DNA of 64,000 nt from Treponema denticola ATCC 35405 (GCF_000008185.1 NC_002967.9:2666001-2730000), one strand, 5' to 3'. Shown: positions 1 through 8,764, counted from the stretch's first letter. The notes: generated by a model from the letters alone, not told the origin. Numbers and translations: made by a program.

Positions 1-754
1 TAAAACTCTGCAATGCTATGCGGGGAACCAGTGTCATTTCCATGTCGATATTGATCTTACAGTTTTCCGAGATGGACTCATTCAATTCCCTGCTCTTAAC
101 TCCCGTCAACCGGTAAGCCTTAACCTCGGTCATACCCTGCAAGTATTCCAGAACTTTTTCTACGAGCCTTTCATCTGCGCGTATCTTTTTTCCCGATACC
201 TTTTCGGAAGCAATCCGGAGACGGCTGTTTGCAAAAAGAAACAGCGAAAAACCGCAAAGCAGCACACAGGCGATTCTCCAGTCGAAGAAAAACAACATGA
301 TGACAATAAGCGAGGTTGTAAGCAAGCCGTCGCAGACAAGCATTACCACACGGGTTGCAATATTTTCAAGGCTTTCCATTATGTTAGTTGTGATAGACGT
401 AATCTGCCCGAGGCTGTTGGCATTAAAGTATCCCATCGGAAGATACCGCATGTGCTCCGCAATCTCTACCCGTTTTTTCGCACAGGTGTCATAGCCCCCT
501 TCGGTCTGCAACATAACGGCTTTTGATTTTAATAATCCCGATCCGGCAATGCTGATCAGCATAATCCCTAACGAGAGCAGGATATCCTTTGTTTCTACCG
601 TTCCGTTCATCAGCGCTCGAATCATCACCGCAATCGCCGGAATCTTTAGCGCCTCAAATAGAGCCTGAATAACATTGAGCCGAATGGAAGTGATGAATTT
701 CCGGCGGTTTTCTTCACCGCAAAACGCAAAAAACTTTCTAATAACTTTAAGCAT
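1..754 (-). CDS. ABC transporter half-molecule (membrane domain only; 3' end outside window)
   Basis: Only the first 251 residues are present, so the ATPase domain lies beyond the left edge. The visible part carries the hydrophobic segments of an ABC exporter-type membrane domain, followed by the conserved charged stretch that usually links the helices. ATG at 754 overlaps the stop of the upstream transporter gene by 8 nt, so the two are translationally coupled and probably form a heterodimer. A TetR gene and its operators sit just upstream of the pair. Paired half transporters of this form include the siderophore-linked YbtP/YbtQ and IrtA/IrtB types and multidrug pumps; the substrate here cannot be read from the sequence. 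Family call is firm, function is not. Confidence 0.8.
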   Translation of the reverse strand, partial: MLKVIRKFFAFCGEENRRKFITSIRLNVIQALFEALKIPAIAVMIRALMNGTVETKDILLSLGIMLISIAGSGLLKSKAVMLQTEGGYDTCAKKRVEIAEHMRYLPMGYFNANSLGQITSITTNIMESLENIATRVVMLVCDGLLTTSLIVIMLFFFDWRIACVLLCGFSLFLFANSRLRIASEKVSGKKIRADERLVEKVLEYLQGMTEVKAYRLTGVKSRELNESISENCKINIDMEMTLVPRIALQSF

Positions 755-2492
755 GATCTTTCACCTCCATATGTGCATTCCACATCGTTTCATATAAGCC
801 GTGATGAGAAAGAAGCTCATCATGGGTTCCGCTGTCTGCAACGGTGCCGTCTTTAATGACATAAATACAATCCGCAGAGGAGACCGTCGAAAGCCGGTGC
901 GCAATCACGATGAGCGTCTTCCCCTCCGTCAGCTTAGAGATAGAGCGCTGAATAACCGCTTCGTTTTCAGGATCGGTGTAGGCGGTTGCCTCATCCAAAA
1001 TGATAATAGGTGCCGCTTTCAGCATTGCTCTTGCAATGGAGATACGCTGCCGCTCACCGCCGGAAAGATGCCCGCCGGAAGTGCCTACCACGGTATCGTA
1101 ACCGTGCTCCAGTTCCAAAATGAATTCATGGCAACCGCTTTGTCTTGCCGCTTCCTCCACTTCCGCATCCGTTGCATCCGCTCGCCCAATGCGGATATTT
1201 TCTCTGACCGTCATATTGAATAGATAATTATCCTGCGAGACAAAGGCGATCTTATCCGAATAGGCCTCTTGCGGAATTTCACGAATGTCCGTATCCTCCA
1301 GCAAAATTTTCCCGCTGCTCACATCCCAGAGCGAAGCGATAAGGCGCGCAATGGTACTCTTTCCGCTGCCGGAAGGACCGACCAGCGCAATAAAGCTGCC
1401 CTCCGGGATTTCCATAGAAATGCCATGAAGCACTTCCTTTTCCTTATACGAAAAACGAACATCCTGCAGCTTCAATGTGTTTTCTTTTGGAATAGCTCCG
1501 TCTAACGGGCGCTCCATTTCGGGAGCATACAGAATACTTTGAACTTCACCGAAGATGGTTCCCATGGTTCGAAAGTCGTCCGAATAACTCATCAAGGTTA
1601 TAAGCGGTGTGATGATGCCGACGGACAGAATAATAATTGTTACGAGATTCTGCGGAGAAAGATATCCTCCCTTTACCAAAAGACCGCCGATGGGGAGCAC
1701 GGAAACCATTGTAGCGGGCATGATTACCGTGGCGAATGTAAAGGTGAGAATACAGGAGCGCATCCAATCGATATAGCTGTGAGCGGCTTCATAGGCGTCA
1801 TGCACGAAGCGGTCGTAGGAACTTTTTGTATTCCCGAAAACCTTGATGACTTGAATACCGCCGATATATTCAACCGCCGTATCATTGAGCGCCTTTGTGG
1901 CTGTAACCGTGCGTTGATAGAATTGAGGACTGCCCTTCATCATAAGACCGTAACAGAAAAAGCCCACCGGTATCGTTGCAAGAGAAGCCAGCCCCATACG
2001 CCAGTCAATGGTAAAAATATAGATCAAAATGATGACGGGGATCAGTAAATTTGCGGTGAACTCCGGAACGATATGCGCCAGTGTTGTTTCAATGCTGTCG
2101 ATACGTTCGATGAGTATATTTTTGAGCGCTCCGGAACTTTGCTCCAACACCGCACCCAGAGGCATTCTTGTCAGTTTTTCCGTGCATCGTTTTCGGATTT
2201 CCCCGAGCACTGCAAACGTTGCTCTATGACTTGTCGATGTGCTAAGCGCATGAAACAGTACACGGCAAAACCAAAACGCTGCAATAATCAGACAACGTAT
2301 CATATAATACGAAAGGTCTTTGTTTCCGCTCATCAAACCGTGTACGATGCCGGCAACAACAAAATACGGTGCGATGGAAAAGGCCACACCGATGACTGCG
2401 AGGATAACACTCAGAACATATTGCCCCTTGTGTTCCCCTGTTTGTCCCAACGCCCACGCGATAGGCGAAGGACTTTTTTCTTTTTCCTTCAT
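747..2492 (-). CDS. ABC transporter ATP-binding/permease protein (exporter-type half transporter)
   Basis: 581 residues: an N-terminal six-helix membrane domain (about residues 20-310) and a C-terminal ATPase. Walker A GPSGSGKST starts near residue 372, the signature LSGGERQR near 476, followed by Walker B IIILDEA and the switch histidine in IAHRLST. All catalytic motifs are intact. I choose ATG at 2492 over the in-frame TTG at 2498 because AGGAAG lies 7 nt before it. It is the first gene of a two-gene operon with the truncated half transporter downstream. Two GTTAGCTAAC palindromes (2509-2518, 2533-2542) lie directly upstream, so the TetR protein encoded next door very likely represses it. 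Substrate unknown; metal-chelate or drug transport are both possible. Confidence 0.88.
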   Translation of the reverse strand: MKEKEKSPSPIAWALGQTGEHKGQYVLSVILAVIGVAFSIAPYFVVAGIVHGLMSGNKDLSYYMIRCLIIAAFWFCRVLFHALSTSTSHRATFAVLGEIRKRCTEKLTRMPLGAVLEQSSGALKNILIERIDSIETTLAHIVPEFTANLLIPVIILIYIFTIDWRMGLASLATIPVGFFCYGLMMKGSPQFYQRTVTATKALNDTAVEYIGGIQVIKVFGNTKSSYDRFVHDAYEAAHSYIDWMRSCILTFTFATVIMPATMVSVLPIGGLLVKGGYLSPQNLVTIIILSVGIITPLITLMSYSDDFRTMGTIFGEVQSILYAPEMERPLDGAIPKENTLKLQDVRFSYKEKEVLHGISMEIPEGSFIALVGPSGSGKSTIARLIASLWDVSSGKILLEDTDIREIPQEAYSDKIAFVSQDNYLFNMTVRENIRIGRADATDAEVEEAARQSGCHEFILELEHGYDTVVGTSGGHLSGGERQRISIARAMLKAAPIIILDEATAYTDPENEAVIQRSISKLTEGKTLIVIAHRLSTVSSADCIYVIKDGTVADSGTHDELLSHHGLYETMWNAHMEVKDHA

Positions 2493-2504
2493 AAGCAAAC
2501 TTCC

Positions 2505-2544
2505 TTTTGTTAGCTAACAAATAATAGTTAGCGTTAGCTAACAT
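2505..2544. promoter_or_regulatory. Tandem TetR operators before the ABC pair
   Basis: The perfect palindrome GTTAGCTAAC occurs at 2509-2518 (inside the 14-bp palindrome TTGTTAGCTAACAA) and again at 2533-2542, with an extra half site GTTAGC at 2527-2532. The two centres are 24 bp apart. The same 10-mer lies at the start site of the tetR gene, so this is inferred to be the operator of that repressor. No good -35/-10 pair was found here; TTTACA on the minus strand (2548-2553) is a possible -35. Confidence 0.75.
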
Positions 2545-2621
2545 TTATGTAAAGTCATCGCCCATTCTTATAAACAAAGACAGGCGATGAGCCTTTTAAC
2601 GCTATTCAATTATACAAGTTA

Positions 2622-3230
2622 TTAAAACCCGAACAACTGCTTCCAACCCGGAACAAAGAATGCCTCCACCGCTTTCAGACAATGTAATGCTTCTTCCAAA
2701 CTGTAATTATGTATAACCGGCTCAAAAAGAGCGGTCGTATATGCCGAAAGCAGAAGATGCAGCTCCTTTGAATCGATGTCTTTCACGGCGTATCCTTGAG
2801 CTTTCAACATCGGCAGATATTTTAAAAGCTGCGTTTGCTGCCCCTCTGTAAGATCGTGAAGGAAATGCTCGTACTTACTCCCCCGCGATTTTGCCAGTAA
2901 TAGATGATATTCCTCCATATTCGGATAGATTATCTCGCGCATCATATCGATTTCAGAATCCCGCCACTGTATATGCTTTTCCTTCTGTACTGCCTCTGCG
3001 TAACGTGCAACATGTGCATCCAGCCAAGCATTTATGCGGTCCACTGCAGGAGCGACAATTTGATCAAAGAGATCTTCTTTATCTACACAATGCCGATATA
3101 TTCCCGCAGCCGTCATACCGCAGCGTTTGCTGATACTTCGCATGGAGGACTTATCAAAGCCCTTCTCCATAAATTCGGCTTTTGCTGCGGCTATAATTTT
3201 TATATGATTGGCGGTTTTGTCCCTCGGCAT
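2622..3230 (-). CDS. TetR/AcrR family transcriptional repressor
   Basis: 202 residues. The N-terminus has the TetR helix-turn-helix: an IIAAAKAEFMEKGFDKSSMR helix pair followed by ISKRCGMTAAGIYRHCVDKE, which matches the family pattern of G-[TA]-x-x-G-x-[IL]-Y-x-[HY]-F/C-x-x-K. The rest is a helical ligand-binding domain. ATG at 3230 is preceded by GAGGAG at 5 nt spacing, better than the in-frame start further up. It lies between the ABC exporter pair, which it precedes in the same direction, and the divergent oligopeptide-type importer. Copies of GTTAGCTAAC at its own start site and before the ABC pair imply autorepression and control of the transporter. The inducer is unknown. Confidence 0.88.
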   Translation of the reverse strand: MPRDKTANHIKIIAAAKAEFMEKGFDKSSMRSISKRCGMTAAGIYRHCVDKEDLFDQIVAPAVDRINAWLDAHVARYAEAVQKEKHIQWRDSEIDMMREIIYPNMEEYHLLLAKSRGSKYEHFLHDLTEGQQTQLLKYLPMLKAQGYAVKDIDSKELHLLLSAYTTALFEPVIHNYSLEEALHCLKAVEAFFVPGWKQLFGF

Positions 3231-3254
3231 AAGTCTCCTCTTTTTGTATACAGC

Positions 3255-3300
3255 GTTAGCTAACACATGTAAATATACAACTAATCCGTTTTGTTGTCAA
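3255..3300 (-). promoter_or_regulatory. tetR promoter with operator at the start site
   Basis: On the minus strand TTGACA (3295-3300), a 17-nt spacer and TATATT (3272-3277) form a near-consensus sigma-70 promoter. GTTAGCTAAC at 3255-3264 covers the expected transcription start, about 8-17 nt past the -10, the usual place for an autorepressing TetR operator. Confidence 0.8.
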
Positions 3301-3390
3301 GACGGTGAGGGAAAAGTCGCAAACAAACCCGGCATTACAAAACCCAATAGCACGCGTACAAATTCACAAAAAACCGGTTCTCAAAACTAC

Positions 3391-3440
3391 TTGACAATCT
3401 AGTGTATAATGTACTAACATGCAGCAAGAAGTTAGCTATT
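3391..3440 (+). promoter_or_regulatory. Candidate promoter and partial TetR operator before the importer operon
   Basis: TTGACA at 3391-3396 has TAACAT (3415-3420) at 18 nt; a TATAAT at 3405-3410 is too close to pair with that -35. A degenerate operator, GTTAGCTATT (8 of 10 matches, 3431-3440), follows, with an opposed CTAAC at 3414-3418. This suggests, but does not prove, that the TetR protein also acts on the importer operon. Confidence 0.4.
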
Positions 3441-3468
3441 ATTAACTTATTTAATATTCGGAGGCTTT

Positions 3469-5022
3469 ATGCTAAACAAAACGATACGTGCACTGGGACT
3501 GTGCGCTTTATGTGTAGTGCTGACGGTTTCGTGCAGCAAGGAGAAAACTGCGGATATGCAGAGTCCTGCCGCCAAAAAAGATGCAGATATTGTGCTGAGA
3601 GAAGCAGGCGGAGATTTCGGCTATCCGAACCCGTTTAGGCATCAAAACCGCGGGCCGGGCTTTTTCAAAATGGAATTGATTTACGATTCGCTTTTGGAAA
3701 AGGATGAAAAAGGCCTTATCCCGTGGCTTGCAAAGGAATGGTCTGTGAGCGAAGACGGACAAACCTATACGTTCACGATTGTCGATAATGCAACGTGGCA
3801 TGACGGAAAACCGCTGACGTCGGAGGACGTTGCGTTCACGGTTAAGTATTTTGAAGCACACCCGCCGATGCGCGGAGGCTTGATTCTGCACGGTAAGTAT
3901 CTGATGGATTCCGTTACAGTCAACGGCAATACGGTTACGATTCACATTCCGGAATATACGCCGACCGCGTTGGAAAAAATCGGCAGTATGCGCATCATTC
4001 CCAAGCATGTCTGGGAAAATATCGAGGATCCTGCAAAATTTTCCGGTGAAGGCGATGTGGTCGGATCCGGTCCGTATAAATTGGTTTCCTATCAGAGCGA
4101 ACAGGGTGCCTATAAAATGGTGCGGTTTGACGAATTTTGGGGATTAAAACCCGCCGTTGCCGCAATCGAATGGATTCCCGTTAGCGACAACATCTTGGCA
4201 TTTAATAACGAAGAAATCGATATTACCAACCTGCCTGCAGACCTTGTAAAAAATTACGAAAACAACAGCGAATTCAAAGTGGTTAAGAATTTCGGCTTAC
4301 ACGATTTCCGTTTCTATTTCAATTTTGATAAGATTCCTGCGTTCCGTGACAAAGAGGTTCGTCAGGCAATCGCGTATGCCATAGACCGTAATGAACTAAT
4401 CGAAAAGCTTGAACGCGGTTCGGGACTGGAAGGCAGTCAAGGCTATCTGCACCCTGCGCACCCGATGTACAACCCCAATCTTCCTAAGTATGAGTTCAAC
4501 CCTGAAAAGGCAAAGGAGCTGATGAAGGGTAAAAAGATTTCAGCACAGTTAACCGTGGGCAGTTCGCCCAAAGAGGTAAAGATGGCGGAGTTGATTAAAA
4601 TCAGATTGGCGGATATCGGGATTACGCTGGATGTTGTCAGTGTCGACTCTAAAGCGCGGGACGGCATGATCCGGGATAAGACCTATCAGACTGCGATTGT
4701 GGAATCGGGCGGTATGGGCGGTGATGCGGATATGCTGCGGGAAATTTATTCCTCCAAAACGAAGAAGCCGCACCTTGCAGGATATGCAAACGCACAGTTG
4801 GATGATCTTTTATACCGGCAATCTATAGAACGGAATGCGGAAACACGGAAGCAGCTGATATATTCCATTCAGGAAATTTTAGCGGATGAAATTCCCATGT
4901 TGCTGCTCTACGGAAAAATCGATAATACGGTGTACCGTCCGGCAAAATACGACCGATGGACGGTGAGGTACGATCACGCTAAATTGGATCATCCCAAGCT
5001 TTCGTATATCATTCGTCCATGA
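3469..5022 (+). CDS. Extracytoplasmic solute-binding lipoprotein, family 5 (oligopeptide/nickel-type ABC importer)
   Basis: 517 residues. The signal peptide ends in a lipobox with Cys22 (VLTVSC), so the protein is expected to be lipid-anchored. The body has family 5 features: an early WLAKEWSVSEDGQTYTF segment, WHDGKPLTSEDVAFT, and a VRQAIAYAIDRNELI helix in the second half. ATG at 3469 has GGAGG 4 nt upstream. It is the first gene of an importer operon and its stop overlaps the next start as ATGA. Family 5 receptors bind peptides, opines, heme or metal chelates; the ligand cannot be read from sequence. With a TetR-controlled exporter pair on the other side, a metallophore or siderophore-like ligand is one possibility, given as inference only. 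Confidence 0.9.
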   Translation: MLNKTIRALGLCALCVVLTVSCSKEKTADMQSPAAKKDADIVLREAGGDFGYPNPFRHQNRGPGFFKMELIYDSLLEKDEKGLIPWLAKEWSVSEDGQTYTFTIVDNATWHDGKPLTSEDVAFTVKYFEAHPPMRGGLILHGKYLMDSVTVNGNTVTIHIPEYTPTALEKIGSMRIIPKHVWENIEDPAKFSGEGDVVGSGPYKLVSYQSEQGAYKMVRFDEFWGLKPAVAAIEWIPVSDNILAFNNEEIDITNLPADLVKNYENNSEFKVVKNFGLHDFRFYFNFDKIPAFRDKEVRQAIAYAIDRNELIEKLERGSGLEGSQGYLHPAHPMYNPNLPKYEFNPEKAKELMKGKKISAQLTVGSSPKEVKMAELIKIRLADIGITLDVVSVDSKARDGMIRDKTYQTAIVESGGMGGDADMLREIYSSKTKKPHLAGYANAQLDDLLYRQSIERNAETRKQLIYSIQEILADEIPMLLLYGKIDNTVYRPAKYDRWTVRYDHAKLDHPKLSYIIRP

Positions 5023-5972
5023 GGATAAAATATGCCGTTTTATTCTTTGCGTTAATTACGGCTCATTTTTTTCTTCCCCGCTTGATGCGTGCGGACCCCT
5101 TTGTGTTTATCTCTTCAGACGGAACGGAGGTTGCAAGCTACAGCGAGGAAGAAATCACTAAATACAAAGCGTATTACGGTTTGGATAAACCGTTGTGGAA
5201 GCAATATCTGCATTACTTGGCAGGTATTGCTTCCGGCAATTTAGGCTATAGCATTTATTTTAAGGATACCGTAGTCCGTCTTGTCTTTAAGCGGTTGATA
5301 TGGACGGCGGGAATTGTATGTGTTTCGCTGCTGTTCAGTTTAGTTCTGGGCCTGTGTTTGGGAAGCCTCAGTGCATGGTTTATAGGTAAACGACTTGACG
5401 GTTTTTTGTATCACGCAATGACAGGGCTTTCGGAGATTCCTTCTTTCTTAACGGCGAACGCTATTTTGATGCTTTTTATTATTCGCTGGAGGGTTTTGCC
5501 TACATCGGGCGGTATAACGCCGTTTTTACCGCTTAGCTTTACGCTGCCTGTTATTGCCGATATTATAAAACACGCAGTACTCCCTGCGCTGACCTTATCG
5601 TTACTTAAAACGCCGGATTTTTATTTTGTAACACGGAGCGCAATGCTGCGGCAGCTGCAAAAAAAATATGTAGAAACCGCGCAGGCAAAATCCTTAGGGG
5701 CGTTCACCATTGCGGTAAAACACTGCCTGCCGAATGCGTCAAATCCGATTATTACCCGTTTTTTACTCAGCCTGCAAACGCTGTTTAACGGAGCGCTCAT
5801 TGTGGAAAATATTTTTAAATATCCGGGCATCGGCAGGCTGATTAGAGATGCCGTCTTTTATCGGGATTATCTTTTGCTGCAAGGTATTTTTTTTATTGTT
5901 ACCGTGTTTATCTTGTGCATCAGCGCATTGGGAGAAGCGATATACCGGCGAACGGGAAGGAGCGCAGAGTGA
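5019..5972 (+). CDS. ABC importer permease, DppB/OppB type
   Basis: 317 residues, hydrophobic, about six membrane segments. Residues 45-85 carry the YGLDKPLWKQYLHYLAGI segment and GNLGYSI typical of DppB-type permeases, and the cytoplasmic EAA loop is visible as YVETAQAKSLGAFTIAVKH followed by PNA. The ATG overlaps the receptor gene's stop by 4 nt (ATGA), and its own stop overlaps the next permease start (GTGA). Together with the second permease it would form the membrane channel of the importer. The substrate is unknown. Usual length for the family. Confidence 0.9.
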   Translation: MRIKYAVLFFALITAHFFLPRLMRADPFVFISSDGTEVASYSEEEITKYKAYYGLDKPLWKQYLHYLAGIASGNLGYSIYFKDTVVRLVFKRLIWTAGIVCVSLLFSLVLGLCLGSLSAWFIGKRLDGFLYHAMTGLSEIPSFLTANAILMLFIIRWRVLPTSGGITPFLPLSFTLPVIADIIKHAVLPALTLSLLKTPDFYFVTRSAMLRQLQKKYVETAQAKSLGAFTIAVKHCLPNASNPIITRFLLSLQTLFNGALIVENIFKYPGIGRLIRDAVFYRDYLLLQGIFFIVTVFILCISALGEAIYRRTGRSAE

Positions 5973-6793
5973 AAAATCCTCGAAATACGCTGCCGTATGT
6001 ACCGTGCTTATTTCTGTTGGCAGTTGTGTGCGCAGCCTGCTTACCGTATTTTCCGTTTTTAAAATCGGGCACCGTACCGAGCGGGCAAGCGCTCTGTCCG
6101 CCGTCGTCGGAACACTGGTTCGGCACTGACGACTTAGGCATCGACCTTTTTGCCTCGGTTTGCTATGGGGCAAAAAGCAGCCTGCTTTTATCGGTTGGAA
6201 GCGCATTAGTTGCGGCAATCGGCGGCAGTATTATCGGAATGCTTGCAGGTTATGCAGGCGGGGCCGTCGATGCGCTGATCATCAGCATTATCGATTTTTT
6301 TATCGGCATTCCCGATCTGCTGCTCATGGTAGTGCTAGGTGTTTTTTTAGGACCGGGATTGGTGAATATTATCTTTGCTATTTCTCTTGTGTCATGGGTA
6401 ATGCCTGCCAAGATTGTCAGAAGCGAAGTACTGAAAATGAAAACAGAGCCGTATATCCGGCTTTCAAAAGTATACGGTGCGCATTTTTGGCATATCTTTG
6501 CGTGGCATTTTTGGAAGCCACTTTTTTCTATTATGCTGGTGAGTGTGATTAAGATTATGAATAAAGCGATTTTGGCGGAAGCCTCTTTAGCGTATTTGGG
6601 ACTCGGCGATCCGCTATCGAAAAGCTGGGGTATGACTATTACCCGCGCAATGGATTTTCCGAATATTTATCTTACTGATTTTTGGAAGTGGTGGCTCGTG
6701 TTTCCGACCGCCGTTATGGTTTGTACCGTGCTTTCCGTTGCTGCAATCGGCAGACGGATGGAGCTGAGCATTGGAGGGCGTACCCGCTCATGA
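5969..6793 (+). CDS. ABC importer permease, DppC/OppC type
   Basis: 274 residues. The N-terminal HWFGTDDLGIDLFASVCYGA segment and the late LAEASLAYLGLGDPLSKSWG segment are hallmarks of DppC-type permeases. The EAA loop is visible around PYIRLSKVYGAHFWHIFAWH. I choose the GTG at 5969: it gives a GTGA overlap with the previous stop and has AAGGAG about 6 nt before it, whereas the upstream in-frame ATG would lie deep inside the preceding gene. Partner of the DppB-type permease. The next gene starts at an ATGA overlap with this stop. Confidence 0.88.
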   Translation: MKNPRNTLPYVPCLFLLAVVCAACLPYFPFLKSGTVPSGQALCPPSSEHWFGTDDLGIDLFASVCYGAKSSLLLSVGSALVAAIGGSIIGMLAGYAGGAVDALIISIIDFFIGIPDLLLMVVLGVFLGPGLVNIIFAISLVSWVMPAKIVRSEVLKMKTEPYIRLSKVYGAHFWHIFAWHFWKPLFSIMLVSVIKIMNKAILAEASLAYLGLGDPLSKSWGMTITRAMDFPNIYLTDFWKWWLVFPTAVMVCTVLSVAAIGRRMELSIGGRTRS

Positions 6794-8484
6794 TGCCGGA
6801 AGAAATACTAAGGGTAGAAAACCTCACGGTAACATACTGCAGCAGTACCGGAGACACAGACAGAGCGGAAGCCGGAATAAGGAATGTCGGTTTTTCGCTC
6901 AAGCGGGGCGAACTCTGCGGCATTATCGGGGAATCCGGCGGCGGGAAAAGCACGCTGCTTTCGGCAATTATGGGATTGCTGCAAGAAAAATCCGGCGGCG
7001 GGGCTTTCAATGCCGGTAGTGCGGCAGAGGTAACCGGCAAGATTATCTACAACGGCCGTGAGATACAGAACGCCGGAAAAACCGAATGGAAAAATATCCG
7101 TTTTAAAGAGATCGGACTGGTATTTCAAAATCAGGACGAACGACTCAACCCTGCACTGACAGTCGGCGAACAAATTACCGAAGTCCTGCGCAAAGAAATA
7201 ACCGATACCAAGCTATCGGAACAAAAACTCGCAGCGGTACTCCGTTCCGTCGGACTGGAACCGAGTGTAAAAAACCGATATCCGCATGAACTTTCGGGCG
7301 GTATGCGGCAGCGGGTATTTATCGCAATGGCAATTTGCCTGCATCCGCCGCTTTTGTTAATCGACGAGCCGACAACCGCGCTGGATCCTGCATCAAAGCA
7401 GCAGATATTGCAGCTTTTACGAAACATTCACAGCGAATACGGCACGACAATGCTGATTGTCTCCCATGATCTTGAAGTGATCGAAAGGCTCACCGATAAT
7501 CTGATGGTACTGCTGCACGGGTATGTCATCGAAAAAGGTAAAACGCAAAACATCTTGGAAGAGGCAAAACACCCGTACACATCTGCGCTGCTGCAATCAA
7601 GTACCTATCTTAATCCATGGAAGGATTTGTGGGGTATTAAAGAAGCAGAGGAACGCCGGAGCTGCCCGTTTTACGAGCGGTGTACACAAAAAAGCAGCGA
7701 GTGTTTATCCTATACGCCGTATTTGCCGCCGGATTGCAGTGAAGGATGCGCCTGTGCAAAAAACGGCATACAAACCGTTTTAAGCGTCCGGAATCTTTCA
7801 AAGACATTTGATACGGGAAAAGAAAAAACAGAGGCCGTCAAAGACTGCTCGCTGCGGGTACGGCACGGAGAAATCGTTGCCCTGCTGGGGAAGTCCGGCT
7901 CGGGAAAAACTACCGTACTGCATATTATCGCAGGGCTTTTGAACAAAGATACGGGTTCCATCGTGTTTGAGAATACCGAAATAGAAAAGAACGATTTACT
8001 CACACGGGAACACGCTCTGCAAATTGTAGAGCAGGATGCGTTTTCGTCAATGAACACTTCGCTCACCGTACGGGAAATTATCGCCGAACCGTCCGTCATC
8101 CGGTATCACAAAAGCGCCGCTGCCTTTACGAAAACCGTGATGAAATATGCAAAGCTGTGCGGTCTCCCTGCCGATGAGGCAATGCTGAACAAAAGGGCAC
8201 GGGAACTATCCGGCGGGCAGCGACAAAAAACGGCGATTGCACGGGCGCTGTCGATGCAGCCGGTTTTGCTGCTTGCGGATGAAATAAACGCCATGCTTGA
8301 CGATTCTTCCAAGGTGAATATCATGCGGCTTTTAAAACAGCTGCAATACGAACTCGGTTTTTCGATGCTGTTGGTGACACACGACATCGACCTTGTAAAA
8401 AAAGTTGCCGACTATGTGTATCGCATGGAAGCAGGCTGCATCGTAGAAGAAGGCAGCATAAGAAAAGTGTTCGGTAAAAGTTGA
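6790..8484 (+). CDS. ABC importer double ATPase (OppD-OppF fusion type)
   Basis: 564 residues carrying two complete ATPase domains, so one protein supplies both ATP sites of the importer. Domain 1: Walker A GESGGGKST, signature LSGGMRQR, Walker B LLLIDEPT. It ends in the Cys-rich oligopeptide-transporter motif CPFYERCTQKSSECLSYTP. Domain 2: Walker A GKSGSGKTT, signature LSGGQRQK, Walker B LLLADEI. ATG at 6790 overlaps the permease stop (ATGA), with GGAGGG 11 nt upstream; ATG 6793 is an alternative. All nucleotide-binding residues appear intact. Fused ATPases of this kind occur in peptide, nickel and metallophore importers. Confidence 0.9.
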   Translation: MMPEEILRVENLTVTYCSSTGDTDRAEAGIRNVGFSLKRGELCGIIGESGGGKSTLLSAIMGLLQEKSGGGAFNAGSAAEVTGKIIYNGREIQNAGKTEWKNIRFKEIGLVFQNQDERLNPALTVGEQITEVLRKEITDTKLSEQKLAAVLRSVGLEPSVKNRYPHELSGGMRQRVFIAMAICLHPPLLLIDEPTTALDPASKQQILQLLRNIHSEYGTTMLIVSHDLEVIERLTDNLMVLLHGYVIEKGKTQNILEEAKHPYTSALLQSSTYLNPWKDLWGIKEAEERRSCPFYERCTQKSSECLSYTPYLPPDCSEGCACAKNGIQTVLSVRNLSKTFDTGKEKTEAVKDCSLRVRHGEIVALLGKSGSGKTTVLHIIAGLLNKDTGSIVFENTEIEKNDLLTREHALQIVEQDAFSSMNTSLTVREIIAEPSVIRYHKSAAAFTKTVMKYAKLCGLPADEAMLNKRARELSGGQRQKTAIARALSMQPVLLLADEINAMLDDSSKVNIMRLLKQLQYELGFSMLLVTHDIDLVKKVADYVYRMEAGCIVEEGSIRKVFGKS

Positions 8485-8498
8485 TAGGGAGTTATGCA

Positions 8499-8762
8499 GT
8501 GAATATTAATCAAAAATCGAAGTTCAAACATTTAACCGCATTTATCTTGGTTATTCTTGCGGAAGACCCGCGTAACCGGCGGGATATAGACACGGAACAG
8601 CTGCAGGATTTTCCCGGTTTTACGATCGGCATGTTTACGGTGTATTGCTGCCTCAGAAGTTTGAAAAGAGAAGGCTCGGTAACGATATGGAAAGAAGATA
8701 TAGAAATCCGCAAACATAATTTTAAAGTATTTTTACAAAAATTTAATGAAAGGAAGATATAA
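8499..8762 (+). CDS. Small helix-turn-helix-like protein (PadR-like?)
   Basis: 87 residues from the GTG at 8499, which has GGGAG 7 nt upstream; a longer TTG start at 8481 overlaps the ATPase gene and lacks a site. The segment with FILVILAEDPRNRRDID, then TIGMFTVYCCLRSLKREGSV, resembles the first helices and recognition helix-plus-wing of PadR-type winged-helix regulators, but the match is loose and the protein is short. It sits in the importer operon 14 nt after the ATPase gene and 2 nt before a methyltransferase gene. A DNA-binding or protein-binding accessory role is possible. Function not recognised with confidence. Confidence 0.55.
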   Translation: MNINQKSKFKHLTAFILVILAEDPRNRRDIDTEQLQDFPGFTIGMFTVYCCLRSLKREGSVTIWKEDIEIRKHNFKVFLQKFNERKI

Positions 8763-8764
8763 TT

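Noticed and set aside
801-2513. Long plus-strand reading frames opposite the ABC gene
   Set aside because: They are antisense shadows of the G+C-rich ABC gene, with no ribosome-binding sites and no protein-like composition.
2555-2590. Inverted repeat TCATCGCC / GGCGATGA between tetR and the ABC pair
   Set aside because: An 8-bp stem with a 20-nt loop and no T-run on either strand; too weak to call a terminator.
3391-3410. TTGACA and TATAAT as one promoter
   Set aside because: The spacing is only 8 nt; they cannot act together. A different -10 (TAACAT) fits the -35 better.
3508-4008. Minus-strand reading frame inside the receptor gene
   Set aside because: Antisense shadow; no start site and poor composition.
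5915-5968. ATG start for the second permease
   Set aside because: It lies within the preceding gene; the GTGA overlap with AAGGAG is the supported start.
6682-6789. N-terminal extension of the double ATPase
   Set aside because: It overlaps the permease gene in another frame and does not look like protein; the ATGA start at 6790 is the normal one.
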